Source: Citrobacter sp. Awk 4 (GTDB lineage Bacteria > Pseudomonadota > Gammaproteobacteria > Enterobacterales > Enterobacteriaceae). From it: a DNA stretch of 64,000 nt. Made by a program: the position numbers and the translations under genes. Shown piece by piece: positions 33,045 to 42,750 of the stretch (positions are counted from its first letter, which is position 1; each line of letters starts with the position of its first letter). The stretch lies in NCBI RefSeq assembly GCF_028069725.1, contig NZ_JANEWG010000024.1, positions 1 to 64,000 of the forward strand, given 5' to 3'. The notes beneath the pieces are model-generated. The model did no database searches. It saw only the letters and a program-made list of their open reading frames with translations, and was not told the origin of the DNA.

Positions 33045-34736
33045 TTAGTTAGCTGCAGCTTTCCCCGCTTCAGGAATACGGCACCAGTTACTGTTCTCAT
33101 TAATTCCGCCATCTGGCGAGGTAAAACCGAGGCAACCCATAATGGTGTCGTAGAGTTCAACATGACGACGCGGCACCTTCATTTCGGCTTCCTGCTTCAG
33201 TTGAGCAAACATCTGCGCATGTTGCGGATTCTCAAGATACTTGTCAGACATCCAGACCAACATGGGTACGCGGAACTGCTCTGGCGGCGCCATATTACGC
33301 GGCGTACCGTGCAGATGCTCACGCTCATTTATCGACTCGCCATGATCCGCAGCGTAGAACACAATGGCTTTCTTATCGCGCAACTGGTCAAAAACGCTGG
33401 TAATAAAATGGTCGACGTAAGTCACCGAGTTATCGTAAGAGTTGATCATCTGGGCTCGGGTACAGCCGTTATCCACCCCAACACACTCCGGAGTCCATTG
33501 CGCATAGCTACGCGGATAGCGCTGGGTGTAGTTAAAGTGCGACCCTTTGGTATGCAGAATAATCAAATGCTTGCCGTCAGTATTACGCTTTAATGACTGC
33601 TGCATTTCCTCCACCAACAGCATGTCATCGACCGTCTTGCCACGGTTGCGCGGCTCGGCGCCAATCTGCTCACGATAGGCGATATTATCGGCCATCGTGT
33701 TGCTGTAGAACCACATCTCGCTCTGCATCGCATACAGATCTGAGCTGAATCCTAACTGCTTAAGCACCGCAAAAACGTTCTGCTCTTTCAGCGTACGTTG
33801 CGGGTTTTCTTCCGCCCCACCCTGACGCACGAACATACAACGCAGGGAGAGTTTCGTCGCGGTGTCGCATGAGTAACCACGGAATGCCGCCAGGTTTTTC
33901 TCCTGAGCCAGCTTCGGCGTGGTATTTCGCTCATAGCCGAAAATACCCATGTGATCCCAGCGCGTCGTTTCGCCAATGATGAACACCACATACGTGTCAT
34001 CAATGTCTTTTGGCGCAACATAGGTGAATTTCCTGGCTGGGTTCATTAACGACTTATTATCGGAAGATTCATCCACCTGCGCCCAGGCGTACAAACCCAA
34101 CGCGGATAGCCAGTTGGAGGGCAGGTAAGAGTTTGCCACCACGCCGCCATAGCTGGGTAAATCGACCCCCGTCGCCCGCTCAACTTTCTTCTGCTGTACA
34201 TCAAGCAAACGAATTGGCGCCCAGACCATCAGCCCGGAAAGCACAACAACGGCCACGCTGCGAACGCGCAGACCTGGCGTGCGCAACTGGCGCAGTAGCG
34301 TGTAGCGGCAGCGGTTGCTCCAGATAAAAAACAGCGGCAGGATGCTCACCGCCACTAACCACAAAATGAAATGCAGCCCCACAACCTCTTTCGATAAATC
34401 AATATCGGTGGTCATGACAGAAGCCACAATGCCGTAGCCGATGACCACATTCAGGAAGGTCATGTAATAACTGGCGCCGGCGGAAAAGAGCACGATCAAC
34501 GTGGTGAGTACACGCCAGGCTCGTCGGCCAAACAGCGAGAGAAGGCGTAACAAAAAGAACGTGATGAGAACAGTACCCGCCAACTCGACAGCCGCAGAGA
34601 GTCCTTTCCAGACGGTAAATTCTTGGGCGTAGCTACCGAAGCGACGGTAAAATACGGCACAATTCATAAACAGACCGATATATAGCGCGAGCAAGAAACT
34701 GAGCCTTTGCTGCGTTATCGACTTAATGTATCTCAT
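33045..34736 (-). CDS. eptB: Kdo phosphoethanolamine transferase EptB
   Basis: Inner-membrane enzyme that adds phosphoethanolamine to the outer Kdo of LPS, a calcium-dependent change affecting cationic-peptide tolerance. The 563 residues match E. coli EptB: five N-terminal TM helices (to about residue 180), then a periplasmic sulfatase-type domain with the [10 protein letters not shown] nucleophile/metal motif near 254 and the ADHGES metal motif near 455. In E. coli it is induced by sigma-E and repressed by the sRNA MgrR; no sigma-E box was assigned here. Confidence 0.95.
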   Translation of the reverse strand: MRYIKSITQQRLSFLLALYIGLFMNCAVFYRRFGSYAQEFTVWKGLSAAVELAGTVLITFFLLRLLSLFGRRAWRVLTTLIVLFSAGASYYMTFLNVVIGYGIVASVMTTDIDLSKEVVGLHFILWLVAVSILPLFFIWSNRCRYTLLRQLRTPGLRVRSVAVVVLSGLMVWAPIRLLDVQQKKVERATGVDLPSYGGVVANSYLPSNWLSALGLYAWAQVDESSDNKSLMNPARKFTYVAPKDIDDTYVVFIIGETTRWDHMGIFGYERNTTPKLAQEKNLAAFRGYSCDTATKLSLRCMFVRQGGAEENPQRTLKEQNVFAVLKQLGFSSDLYAMQSEMWFYSNTMADNIAYREQIGAEPRNRGKTVDDMLLVEEMQQSLKRNTDGKHLIILHTKGSHFNYTQRYPRSYAQWTPECVGVDNGCTRAQMINSYDNSVTYVDHFITSVFDQLRDKKAIVFYAADHGESINEREHLHGTPRNMAPPEQFRVPMLVWMSDKYLENPQHAQMFAQLKQEAEMKVPRRHVELYDTIMGCLGFTSPDGGINENSNWCRIPEAGKAAAN

Positions 34737-34959
34737 GCAAACAAACCCTGGGAGTCGGGATTAAAACTTCCTGCGCAACAGTCAAACAGACCGGACAGGT
34801 GAACATGCGGAAGTAGTCGTTTAAGGGAATTCTACAAGCGCGGCTAAGTAGACCACAAGAAGCGGAAAAAGTGTCTACAAAGTGTGTGATCAGAGCATAG
34901 ATTTACAAAAATGCAAGAATCAATGCACAAATTATCAGTGACAACAGACAGGAAATACG

Positions 34960-34988
34960 AAAAGGCCAGCGATTACACTGGCCTTTTT
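34960..34988 (-). terminator. Terminator of yhjX
   Basis: A 10-bp perfect stem (AAAAGGCCAG / CTGGCCTTTT) with an 8-nt loop, flanked by A and T runs, 24 bp past the yhjX stop. The rest of the eptB-yhjX gap holds only the eptB upstream region. Confidence 0.88.
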
Positions 34989-35012
34989 CAACATGTTTAT
35001 CAGGTGTGAGAG

Positions 35013-36215
35013 TTACGCATGCACCGCTTCGAGTCTTTCTTGTTTCGGCTGGCGAATCGTCGTGGAGAGCGCCAGAGAGATAATCAACAATGCGAAGATA
35101 ACGCAGAAGGTGATGTAGAACCCACCGAACAGGGACGCAATCAGCGAACCGCAAATACTGCCGATACCAAAGCCAAGGTAAATGACACCGTAGTTTTTCG
35201 CCAGATTGTTCAGGCCGAAGAACTCGCTGACCAGCGATGGGTACACGGTGATCGTGCCGCCAAAGTTGAAAGCAACACAGGCGATGGCCGCAAAGAACGT
35301 CACCTCATTCAGCGGGGCGAAAAGCAGGGCCGCCATACCCACCAGTGAAATGACCTGACCGATCGTGATCACCCGGATACGGGACATTTTGTCAGACAGG
35401 ATACCCAGCACCAGACGACCAGACAGGTTGGCGATAGAGATGACGGTCACTGCATTTGCCGCCGTCGCAACGTCCATATGCACCAGACCCTGAGCAATAT
35501 CTTTCGCCACACCAATGACATACAAACCGCTCATGCACGCCGTCAGGAACATCACTGCCAGCATCCAGTACTGAGGTTTACGCATGGATTCCGCCAGCGT
35601 GTAGTCGTTCTCCATTACGCCATTTTTCGCTTTAACTTCCTGATTCGGCGCGTCTTTCATCAGCGTAGCACCAAACACAATCATCACCAGCGCAATAGCG
35701 CCCCAAATCATGAACGTTTTTTCCAGACCGACGCTTGCCAGAAGATGGCTATCGATAAATTTGAAGCCCAGGCTGCCCAGACCATAAGAACCAATCGCAA
35801 AAGCAGAAATCAGACCTTTACGCTCCGGGAACCACTTCACGCAGTTGGAGAGGGTTAACAGGTACCCTGCGCCATCCGCCAGACCAACCAACACACCGGC
35901 ACTCAGCCACAGCATGATCAGGTTGTCAGAGTGGGCGGTCAGGAAGAACCCCACGCCCAGCATAATCCCGGACGCCATCGTGACGCGTTTCACGCCGAAG
36001 CGTTCCTGAAGCTTCCCGGCAACGGAAGAAGAGATCGCCAGGCCCAGGCTCAGCAGACCGAATGAAAACGCAACCTGGCTGACAGGCGCATTCAGTTTTT
36101 CAGAGAGTGCGCCATTAAACAGGCTCCAGGTGTAAACAGAACCTAACGCAAATTGCGTAATGATGGTGCCGATAAGCGTTAACCAACGGGTGCGCTGATA
36201 ATCAGAATTTTTCAT
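35013..36215 (-). CDS. yhjX: MFS transporter YhjX (pyruvate-responsive)
   Basis: A 400-residue, 12-TM major facilitator of the oxalate:formate antiporter subfamily. In E. coli it is the main target of the pyruvate-sensing system YpdAB (PyrSR); its substrate is unsettled. The ATG at 36215 gives a product within two residues of E. coli; the in-frame ATG at 36299 would add 28 unlikely residues and lies only 3 bp from the half-site that begins at 36298. A perfect tandem regulator site is at 36298-36328. Confidence 0.93.
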   Translation of the reverse strand: MKNSDYQRTRWLTLIGTIITQFALGSVYTWSLFNGALSEKLNAPVSQVAFSFGLLSLGLAISSSVAGKLQERFGVKRVTMASGIMLGVGFFLTAHSDNLIMLWLSAGVLVGLADGAGYLLTLSNCVKWFPERKGLISAFAIGSYGLGSLGFKFIDSHLLASVGLEKTFMIWGAIALVMIVFGATLMKDAPNQEVKAKNGVMENDYTLAESMRKPQYWMLAVMFLTACMSGLYVIGVAKDIAQGLVHMDVATAANAVTVISIANLSGRLVLGILSDKMSRIRVITIGQVISLVGMAALLFAPLNEVTFFAAIACVAFNFGGTITVYPSLVSEFFGLNNLAKNYGVIYLGFGIGSICGSLIASLFGGFYITFCVIFALLIISLALSTTIRQPKQERLEAVHA

Positions 36216-36297
36216 GGCCGTCTTCCTGCATAAACAAATGGAGTCATTCACTGCTGACCACAATAACGAAGTGCTTTTTATGCAGGGAAAAAACGGC

Positions 36298-36328
36298 ATG
36301 AAATGCCATCAGAACGGAATGAAATGCC
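36298..36328 (-). promoter_or_regulatory. Tandem YpdB/PyrR binding site of yhjX
   Basis: Two identical direct repeats, GGCATTTCAT on the minus strand (36319-36328 and 36298-36307), separated by exactly 11 bp. This is the published YpdB recognition pattern (GGCATTTCAT-N11-GGCATTTCAT). It lies 83-113 bp upstream of the yhjX start codon. Confidence 0.9.
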
Positions 36329-36467
36329 TGGATTGCGGAATGAATGACGAGACAAATAAGCGATGTGCTGATTTTTTTGAGTCAGTTAGTACACACTATC
36401 GCTGAGAACGGTGTAAATATTGAATACAGCACGTAAATAAATTGTTTTAATTACGTATCTATATTGA

Positions 36468-37175
36468 TCAAAATCTGGCGCTTACCCCCATGGTATAAAG
36501 ATAGTCACTGGTATTCGCGCTATTTTCCGCCTGCGAGAGCGCTGCATATGCCGCCATATGGGGGTTCAGTAACATATCTGCACCCACGGTCACATCCAGC
36601 CAGTTATTCTCCTGGCTTGCGGCTGTCATACGGCTTAACCCCGATTGCGCTTTCCAGATATTTTCCCCAAATTGCTGGTTGTAGCTAATTTGCGCCCAGG
36701 GCCTCACGTCGCCAAACTGCGAATTCACTCGCCAGCCTAGCGTACTGACACTGGCGTGCCACAAGGGATCAGTCAGCGTTTGCGTCGACACGCTGTCGCC
36801 AAATTCGTTGTACGCCGTAGTGGTCGAACCGTCGTAATGCAGGGCGGCAACTGGCCCTGTGGTGACCCGCTCCGTGACGGGAATATTCCAGCCCATGCTC
36901 ATACCGCTGGTCGACTCTATCGGAGATTCATCCGCCAGACTGACCTCCAGCCCAGGCGAATGCTGAGCAGCACTAATACGTTCTGCCAGAATATCGTTAT
37001 AACTTGGTTGGTGATCGCTATCCCATGTATAGCGTTCTGTCGTATGACCCGACACGGTATCAACGATATATTCTTGTTGCCAGGCATAAGCTGTGTTGAT
37101 GTAAAGCGAACAGACTATTACGCTCGCCGTCACGCATAACGCCCGGCGACCACTGCATTTTTTTATAATCATCAA
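36468..37175 (-). CDS. yhjY: Autotransporter-type outer membrane beta-barrel protein YhjY
   Basis: A 235-residue protein with a signal peptide (ending AYA near residue 30) and a C-terminal half of alternating strands ending in Arg-Phe, typical of outer-membrane barrels; it resembles the autotransporter beta-domain of lipase/esterase-type proteins but has no passenger domain. Same position (yhjX-yhjY-tag) and length as E. coli YhjY. Function unknown; it could be a pore or adhesin. Divergent from tag, 153 bp apart. Confidence 0.82.
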   Translation of the reverse strand: MMIIKKCSGRRALCVTASVIVCSLYINTAYAWQQEYIVDTVSGHTTERYTWDSDHQPSYNDILAERISAAQHSPGLEVSLADESPIESTSGMSMGWNIPVTERVTTGPVAALHYDGSTTTAYNEFGDSVSTQTLTDPLWHASVSTLGWRVNSQFGDVRPWAQISYNQQFGENIWKAQSGLSRMTAASQENNWLDVTVGADMLLNPHMAAYAALSQAENSANTSDYLYTMGVSARF

Positions 37176-37328
37176 CGCGACTCCAGAGAAGAGCCGAATT
37201 CGGCGATATTATTGTCATTGTGCGAAGGGTATCGGGCAACGTAGCCCTGTATTAAATATTGCCTGTTTAGCTGGCGCGTCAAGGCGAGCCGAATGAAATA
37301 TTTACGGTAGTCAAAAGCGAGGAAGAAT

Positions 37329-37910
37329 ATGCAGCGTTGCGGCTGGGTCAGTCAGGATCCCCTTTACATTGCTTATCACGACAAGGAATGGGGCGTCCCC
37401 GAAACCAATGGTAAAAAACTGTTCGAAATGATCTGCCTGGAAGGACAACAGGCCGGATTGTCCTGGATAACCGTGTTGAAAAAGCGTGAGAACTATCGCG
37501 CGAATTTTTATCAGTTTGACCCTGTTCGCGTAGCGGCCATGCAGGAAGAGGACGTCGAACGCCTGCTCCAGGATGCTGGCATCATTCGCCATCGTGGAAA
37601 AATTCAGGCCATTATCGGCAATGCCCGGGCTTACCTTGCCATGGAGCAGAACGGTGAACCGTTTGCTGATTTTGTCTGGTCGTTTGTTGATAACCCGCCA
37701 CAGGTAACGCGCGCCGCTGAGCTGAGTGAGATCCCCACATCTACCCCCGCGTCCGATGCGCTCTCTAAAGCGTTAAAAAAACGTGGGTTTAAGTTTGTCG
37801 GAACCACTATCTGCTACTCCTTTATGCAGGCGTGCGGACTGGTCAATGACCATGTGACAGGCTGTTTTTGCCATCCGGGAGAATCTCATGATTCGCGAAT
37901 CTCAGAGTAA
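37329..37910 (+). CDS. tag: 3-methyladenine DNA glycosylase I
   Basis: Base-excision repair enzyme removing 3-methyladenine. The 193-residue protein keeps the zinc-snap ligands Cys4, His17, His175 and Cys179 and the HhH-like core. Compared with E. coli Tag (187 residues) the C-terminus is about six residues longer (ending SHDSRISE) and runs 23 bp into yiaC, giving a longer gene overlap. The start at MQRCGW has no competitor. Confidence 0.95.
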   Translation: MQRCGWVSQDPLYIAYHDKEWGVPETNGKKLFEMICLEGQQAGLSWITVLKKRENYRANFYQFDPVRVAAMQEEDVERLLQDAGIIRHRGKIQAIIGNARAYLAMEQNGEPFADFVWSFVDNPPQVTRAAELSEIPTSTPASDALSKALKKRGFKFVGTTICYSFMQACGLVNDHVTGCFCHPGESHDSRISE

Positions 37911-38328
37911 CGATATGGCGTCGCTACTGGCGCTATGGATGAAGAGCACCCTCTACGCCCACCCGTTCATTGAGGAGCGCTACTGGCATGAGAGCGAGCA
38001 GATTGTGCGGGATGTCTATTTGCCTGCTGCGCAAACCTGGGTATGGGAAGAAGACGGCATTCTGAAAGGTTTCGTCAGCGTCATGGAGGCGAGATTTCTG
38101 GGCGCGCTGTTTGTCGCGCCAGAAGCCATCAGAAGCGGGATCGGTAAAGCGCTGGTCCAGTTCGTTCAACAGCGCTTTCCGGTTCTCAGTCTGGAGGTCT
38201 ACCAGAAAAATCAGTCTGCCGTGAATTTCTACCATGCGATGGGTTTTCGTATTGAAGACAGCGCATGGCAGGAAGATACCCAGCATCCGACCTGGATTAT
38301 GAGTTGGCGGGCGGATCAAACGCCGTAA
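37888..38328 (+). CDS. yiaC: GNAT N-acetyltransferase YiaC
   Basis: A 146-residue GNAT with the acetyl-CoA loop near residues 73-92 ([16 protein letters not shown]; the R/Q-x-x-G-x-G/A motif is RSGIGK). E. coli YiaC is a protein lysine acetyltransferase that affects motility. Translationally coupled to tag by a 23-bp overlap; its last 32 bp overlap the 3' end of convergent bisC. Confidence 0.92.
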   Translation: MIRESQSNDMASLLALWMKSTLYAHPFIEERYWHESEQIVRDVYLPAAQTWVWEEDGILKGFVSVMEARFLGALFVAPEAIRSGIGKALVQFVQQRFPVLSLEVYQKNQSAVNFYHAMGFRIEDSAWQEDTQHPTWIMSWRADQTP

Positions 38329-40630
38329 GCGTTAACGCCGGACCGGTGTACTTCTCCACCCGTGCCAGTGCGGTGTTTCCTGCACAACCATTCCCCAGCC
38401 GCGAGCTGGGGAGATCTTTGGTTAACACGTTTACCGCGCCGTTTTTGCACATCCCCCCCACTGTATAATCCAGGTCTGGCCACGCACCCTCGTGAATACA
38501 CATAACGCCAGGCTTAATTCCCTCCGTCACCACTGCGCCCGCCAGAATTTGTCCACGCTGATTCCAGACCCGCACCGTGTCGCCATTGGCGATTCCCCGC
38601 GCCTGAGCATCCCGTGGATGCAGGATGATCGGCTCACGCCCGGCCACCGCATACTGCTCGCGCAATGAGCTGTAGTTGAGCTGGCTGTGTAAGCGATGCG
38701 CTGGATGCGCAGACAAAACCTGCAGCTGATCCGCTTCGGCGTTGCCGTGCCATTCGTCTGGCGCCAGCCACGTCGGATGCCCTGGGCAATCGGCATAACC
38801 GTAATTGGCAATTCGTTGACAGTAGATCTCGATTTTGCCGCTGTCTGTTTTTAGTGGATAAGCCTGTGGATCACGACGAAAATCGGCGAAGCGAACAAAC
38901 TGCGCATTGGCCGGGTGTTCCGCCATTTCAATGAGGGAATTCTCCGCCCAGAACGATGCAAACGGGGGCAACGTCACCTGCTGGCTGGCGCCGCGTTTCC
39001 CGGCAATGTTGTAAAACGTCTCCAGCCACTCCAGCTCGCTTTTCCCTTCAGTGAAACGCGCATAGCCGCCCGCTTCCCAGCGTTCGCATAGCGCGGCAAA
39101 CACATCAAAATCATTGCGTGCTTCATCACGCGGCGGCACAACCTGCTTCATGGGCACCAGGTGCTGGTTGCTGTAATCCCCGGTCATGGTTAAATCGTTG
39201 CGTTCAAAGGAGGTGGTGGCAGGCAACACAATATCCGCGTGCTTTGCCGCCGCCGTCCAGAAACATTCCGAGATAACCACCAATTCCGGTTTTTGCCACG
39301 CCTGAATCAGGCGATTCGTGTCCTGGTGATGGGTAAAGTTCGCCCCGCCCGCCCACCAGACAAAGCGGATGTCCGGGAAGTGACGGTCCATGCCGTTATG
39401 CTGGTAAAACCCGCCGGGGTTCTCGAGCGCTTCCACGATGCGCGCGACCGGAATTTTATCCACCGCATCGGTACCGCCTTTGAGGCTCCCTTGCATGGAG
39501 GCCAGTACCGCAGCGCGTCGCGTCGGATTACCGCCATTGGCAAAGTGATAAGAAAGACCAAAACCGCCGCCGGGAGTGCCAATCTGCCCAAGCATGGCGG
39601 CAAGCGTGACGATCATCCAGTGTTTTTGCTCGCCAAATTGCTGACGCTGCATGCCCCATCCGGCCATCAACATAGTGGTGTTTTGATGAAAAACTTCTGC
39701 CAGTTCGCGAATTTTCGCTGCCGATACGCCACAAATTTCTGCAGCCCACTCTGCCGTCTTTGCGGTACCGTCGCTCACACCCAGCAGGTAATCAGCGAAC
39801 CTCTCATATCCGGTCGTGCAGCGCGCCAGAAAATCGTCATCATGCCAGCCGTTTTCGACCAGCGTATGCGCAATACCCAGCATCAGTGCGACATCCGTGC
39901 CCATATGCGGGGCGATCCACTCCATTTTTTCGCCAAAGAAATCGACACTTTCCGATCGCATGGGATCGATACAGATCAGTCGCTTACCGCTTTTACGCAG
40001 CGCATCAAAATAGGCGATGCCCTGCTCATCTGACGCATTCCACGCAATTTTTAGCGTATTTAGCGGGTTAGCGCTCCACAACACCACCACATCGCTGTGC
40101 TCCAGAACCATCGGCCAACTGGTTTGCTGCTGATAGACCTCATTTCCACCGACCACATACGGCATAATGGCCTGCGCCGCGCCGGTAGAATAATCGCCCA
40201 GGTGCCCCGTATACCCGCCAGCAAGCGCCATATACCGCTGCAACAACGTCGCCGCTTTGTGGAGTACACCGTTCGAGCGCCAACCGTACGAACCGGCGAA
40301 AATCGACGCCGGGCCATAGTTTTCGCGAATGCGTTTGTGCTGCGCGTGAATCAGATCCAGCGCCTCATCCCAGCTCACGCGGACAAATTCATCCTGTCCA
40401 CGCACGCCCTGCGGGCAATCTGGCGAGGCGAGGAATCCTTTACGCACCATCGGGAAACGGACCCGGGTTTTACTGTGTACCTGATCGTGCACAACGGTTT
40501 GCAGCGAGTTAGGATGCGACGTAGGTAACGCTCCACGGGACGAAAAGACGGTGTTACCATCCGTCTCGACCAGAAGAGGTCCCCAGTGAGCAGCGGTGAG
40601 TACTGAATAGCGTGATGATGCGTTGGACAA
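38297..40630 (-). CDS. bisC: Biotin sulfoxide reductase BisC
   Basis: Cytosolic molybdopterin (bis-MGD) oxidoreductase that reduces biotin sulfoxide and methionine-S-sulfoxide. Start choice: the TTG at 40630 follows an AGGAG by 8 nt and yields 777 residues, the E. coli length and N-terminal register ([13 protein letters not shown]). The frame extends 32 codons to a GTG at 40726 with no ribosome site, so I reject that. Molybdopterin motifs are intact, including the metal-ligand serine region near residue 121 (GDYSTGAAQ). There is no Tat signal, as expected. Last 32 bp overlap yiaC tail to tail. Confidence 0.93.
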   Translation of the reverse strand: MSNASSRYSVLTAAHWGPLLVETDGNTVFSSRGALPTSHPNSLQTVVHDQVHSKTRVRFPMVRKGFLASPDCPQGVRGQDEFVRVSWDEALDLIHAQHKRIRENYGPASIFAGSYGWRSNGVLHKAATLLQRYMALAGGYTGHLGDYSTGAAQAIMPYVVGGNEVYQQQTSWPMVLEHSDVVVLWSANPLNTLKIAWNASDEQGIAYFDALRKSGKRLICIDPMRSESVDFFGEKMEWIAPHMGTDVALMLGIAHTLVENGWHDDDFLARCTTGYERFADYLLGVSDGTAKTAEWAAEICGVSAAKIRELAEVFHQNTTMLMAGWGMQRQQFGEQKHWMIVTLAAMLGQIGTPGGGFGLSYHFANGGNPTRRAAVLASMQGSLKGGTDAVDKIPVARIVEALENPGGFYQHNGMDRHFPDIRFVWWAGGANFTHHQDTNRLIQAWQKPELVVISECFWTAAAKHADIVLPATTSFERNDLTMTGDYSNQHLVPMKQVVPPRDEARNDFDVFAALCERWEAGGYARFTEGKSELEWLETFYNIAGKRGASQQVTLPPFASFWAENSLIEMAEHPANAQFVRFADFRRDPQAYPLKTDSGKIEIYCQRIANYGYADCPGHPTWLAPDEWHGNAEADQLQVLSAHPAHRLHSQLNYSSLREQYAVAGREPIILHPRDAQARGIANGDTVRVWNQRGQILAGAVVTEGIKPGVMCIHEGAWPDLDYTVGGMCKNGAVNVLTKDLPSSRLGNGCAGNTALARVEKYTGPALTLTAFDPPANS

Positions 40631-40787
40631 GTGAAGCGCTCCTGCAGGTGTGGCGGCTTTTTTATTATTACGTTCAATGTTACTTACAAATTTCAGAGTC
40701 TTCCCTGGAATTTTCTTCATGTTCACGCGTCATAATCAATCGCCACGGTCGCTGTGGTAAAGAATAAAAAGTCATTAAGGAATTAAG

Positions 40788-41450
40788 ATGAAGAAACGTG
40801 TATTTGTGATTGCTGCCATCGTGAGCGGCGCCCTGGCGGTATCTGGCTGCACAACCAACCCTTACACCGGTGAGCGCGAAGCGGGTAAAGCCGGTATTGG
40901 CGCAGGTATTGGTACGCTGGTTGGCGCTGGCGTCGGCGCACTCTCCTCATCCAAGAAAGATCGCGGTAAAGGCGCACTGATTGGCGCAGCGGCGGGAGCT
41001 GCATTAGGTGGCGGTATTGGCTACTACATGGACGCGCAAGAAGCAAAACTGCGCGAGAAAATGCAAGGAACAGGCGTGAGTGTGACGCGTAGTGGCGATA
41101 ACATCATTCTGAACATGCCAAACAACGTGACCTTTGACAGCAGCAGCGCCACCCTGAAACCTGCGGGTGCAAATACCCTGACAGGCGTCGCGATGGTACT
41201 GAAAGAGTACAATAAAACGGCAGTCAACGTCATTGGCTATACCGACAGCACCGGTAGTCAGGATCTGAACATGCGTCTGTCGCAACAGCGCGCAGACTCT
41301 GTGGCCAGTTCGCTGATCACCCAGGGTGTTGAAGCGAACCGCATCCGCACCAGCGGTATGGGTCCGGCAAATCCAATTGCCAGCAACAGCACCGCAGAAG
41401 GCAAGGCGCAGAACCGCCGCGTCGAAATCACCTTAAGCCCGATTCAGTAA
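40788..41450 (+). CDS. yiaD: OmpA-family outer membrane lipoprotein YiaD
   Basis: A 220-residue lipoprotein: signal peptide with lipobox VSGC (Cys21), a glycine-zipper segment (about residues 35-80) and a C-terminal OmpA peptidoglycan-binding domain (residues 100-218, with NRRVEI). E. coli YiaD suppresses a temperature-sensitive bamD mutant when overproduced. Divergent from bisC, followed by a REP cluster. Confidence 0.94.
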   Translation: MKKRVFVIAAIVSGALAVSGCTTNPYTGEREAGKAGIGAGIGTLVGAGVGALSSSKKDRGKGALIGAAAGAALGGGIGYYMDAQEAKLREKMQGTGVSVTRSGDNIILNMPNNVTFDSSSATLKPAGANTLTGVAMVLKEYNKTAVNVIGYTDSTGSQDLNMRLSQQRADSVASSLITQGVEANRIRTSGMGPANPIASNSTAEGKAQNRRVEITLSPIQ

Positions 41451-41456
41451 TTCTTA

Positions 41457-41573
41457 TTGCCGGATGGAGGCAGGCCGCATCCATCCCGTAGGCCCGGTAA
41501 GCGACAGCGCCACCGGGCACATCGCCGGATGGCGGCTTCGCCTTATCCGGCCTACCTTCTTATCCGGCATGAA
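41457..41573. repeat. REP/BIME cluster downstream of yiaD
   Basis: At least two REP units (GCCGGATGGAGGC..., GCCGGATGGCGGCTTCGCC...TTATCCGGC) lie in alternating orientation between yiaD and the kgu repressor gene. They probably end or stabilise the yiaD message and mark the left boundary of the kgu insertion relative to E. coli. Confidence 0.85.
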
Positions 41574-41633
41574 GCACTTGCCATCATTGATTTTCGCGAT
41601 AAGGTGTTGTCACCAAATTCAGGGAAATCAGCG

Positions 41634-42650
41634 ATGAGCAAATCAACACGGGCCACCATCAGCGACGTAGCAAAAGCCGCAAAAACGGGTAAGACCAGCA
41701 TTTCGCGTTATCTTAATGGCGAAAAGCATCTGCTGTCCGACGCGCTGCTGGCTCGCATTGAAGAAGCAATTGCTGAACTCGACTATCGCCCCAGCCTGAT
41801 GGCCAGAGGTCTGAAGCATGGCCGTACCCGTCTGATTGGCCTGATCATCGCCGACATTACCAACCCCTATTCTGTGAACGTATTGAGCGGCATTGAAGCG
41901 GCATGCCGCGAAAAAGGCTTTACCCCGCTGGTCTGCAATACCAATAACGAAGTGGATCAGGAATTGCACTATCTTGACCTTCTGCGTAGCTATCAGGTGG
42001 AAGGGATTGTGGTTAATGCGGTCGGCATGCGTGAAGAAGGGCTGAATCGTCTGCAACAATCCGCGCTCCCGATGGTGCTCATCGACCGAAAAATCCCCGA
42101 CTTCGCCTGTGATGTCGTGGGACTGGATAACACGCAAGCGGCGACCACCGCCACCGAACATCTCATAGAACAGGGCTTTGAAGCGCTGCTCTTCCTCAGC
42201 GAACCGTTGGGTATGGTCAACACTCGCCGCGAACGTCTGAGCGCCTTCCACGCGACGCTGGCGCGCTATCCCGGCGTGGTTGCCGAAAACGCCGAGGTAC
42301 CGTTGGCGGAAAATAGCCAACTGGATAATACCCTGCGCCAGTTTCATCAGCAGCATCGGGGTATGCGTAAAGCCGTTATCTCTGCCAATGGCGCGCTAAC
42401 GTTGCAGGTGGCCCGATCGCTCAAACGTATTGGCCTTAACTGGGGCAGCGACATCGGTCTGCTCGGCTTTGACGAGCTGGAGTGGGCGGAGCTGGCAGGC
42501 GTAGGCATCACCACCCTGAAACAACCGACCTGGCAAATTGGTTTTGCCGCTGTTGAACAGGTGGTGCGCCGGATTGAAGGCGGGACGGGAGCTATCCACG
42601 AGCAAGTGTTCTCTGGCGAGCTGATCGTCCGCGGCTCCACCGCCCGTTAA
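41634..42650 (+). CDS. LacI-family repressor of 2-ketogluconate genes (PtxS-like)
   Basis: A 338-residue LacI/GalR repressor: N-terminal HTH and hinge helix (residues 8-60; TISDVAKAAKTGKTSISRYL) and a periplasmic-binding-like effector domain. The open frame reaches back to 41457, but the ATG at 41634 gives the family start. Its position beside kguE-K-T and ghrB matches Pseudomonas PtxS, the 2-ketogluconate-responsive repressor, and a PtxS-type palindrome lies in the next gap. Same strand as kguE, 100 bp upstream. The effector is inferred from context. Confidence 0.8.
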   Translation: MSKSTRATISDVAKAAKTGKTSISRYLNGEKHLLSDALLARIEEAIAELDYRPSLMARGLKHGRTRLIGLIIADITNPYSVNVLSGIEAACREKGFTPLVCNTNNEVDQELHYLDLLRSYQVEGIVVNAVGMREEGLNRLQQSALPMVLIDRKIPDFACDVVGLDNTQAATTATEHLIEQGFEALLFLSEPLGMVNTRRERLSAFHATLARYPGVVAENAEVPLAENSQLDNTLRQFHQQHRGMRKAVISANGALTLQVARSLKRIGLNWGSDIGLLGFDELEWAELAGVGITTLKQPTWQIGFAAVEQVVRRIEGGTGAIHEQVFSGELIVRGSTAR

Positions 42651-42698
42651 TTAACCTTCGTGATGCCGATCATAATTTCGCAATCCTGAACTTTTCTT

Positions 42699-42712
42699 TG
42701 GAACCGGTTCCA
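42699..42712. promoter_or_regulatory. PtxS-type operator over the kguE promoter
   Basis: TGGAACCGGTTCCA is a perfect 14-bp palindrome with the central CG typical of LacI-family operators, differing from the Pseudomonas PtxS site (TGAAACCGGTTTCA, from memory) only symmetrically at the third base pair. It overlaps a possible -35 (TTTGGA, 42697) paired with TATTAA at 42720 (17-bp spacer), so binding would block the promoter. Confidence 0.75.
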
Positions 42713-42750
42713 TCTAGCGTATTAAAAAGAGCGTTAGTTTTGGAGTTACC

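Noticed and set aside
34737-34810. Sigma-E promoter upstream of eptB
   Set aside because: A GGAAGTT stretch resembles the -35, but no acceptable -10 follows at the right spacing.
39239-40033. Plus-strand open frame of about 264 codons opposite bisC
   Set aside because: Shadow of an intact bisC; no independent start signals.
41457-41633. N-terminal extension of the kgu repressor
   Set aside because: The region is a REP cluster, translated in frame by chance; LacI-family proteins begin close to the HTH, as from 41634.
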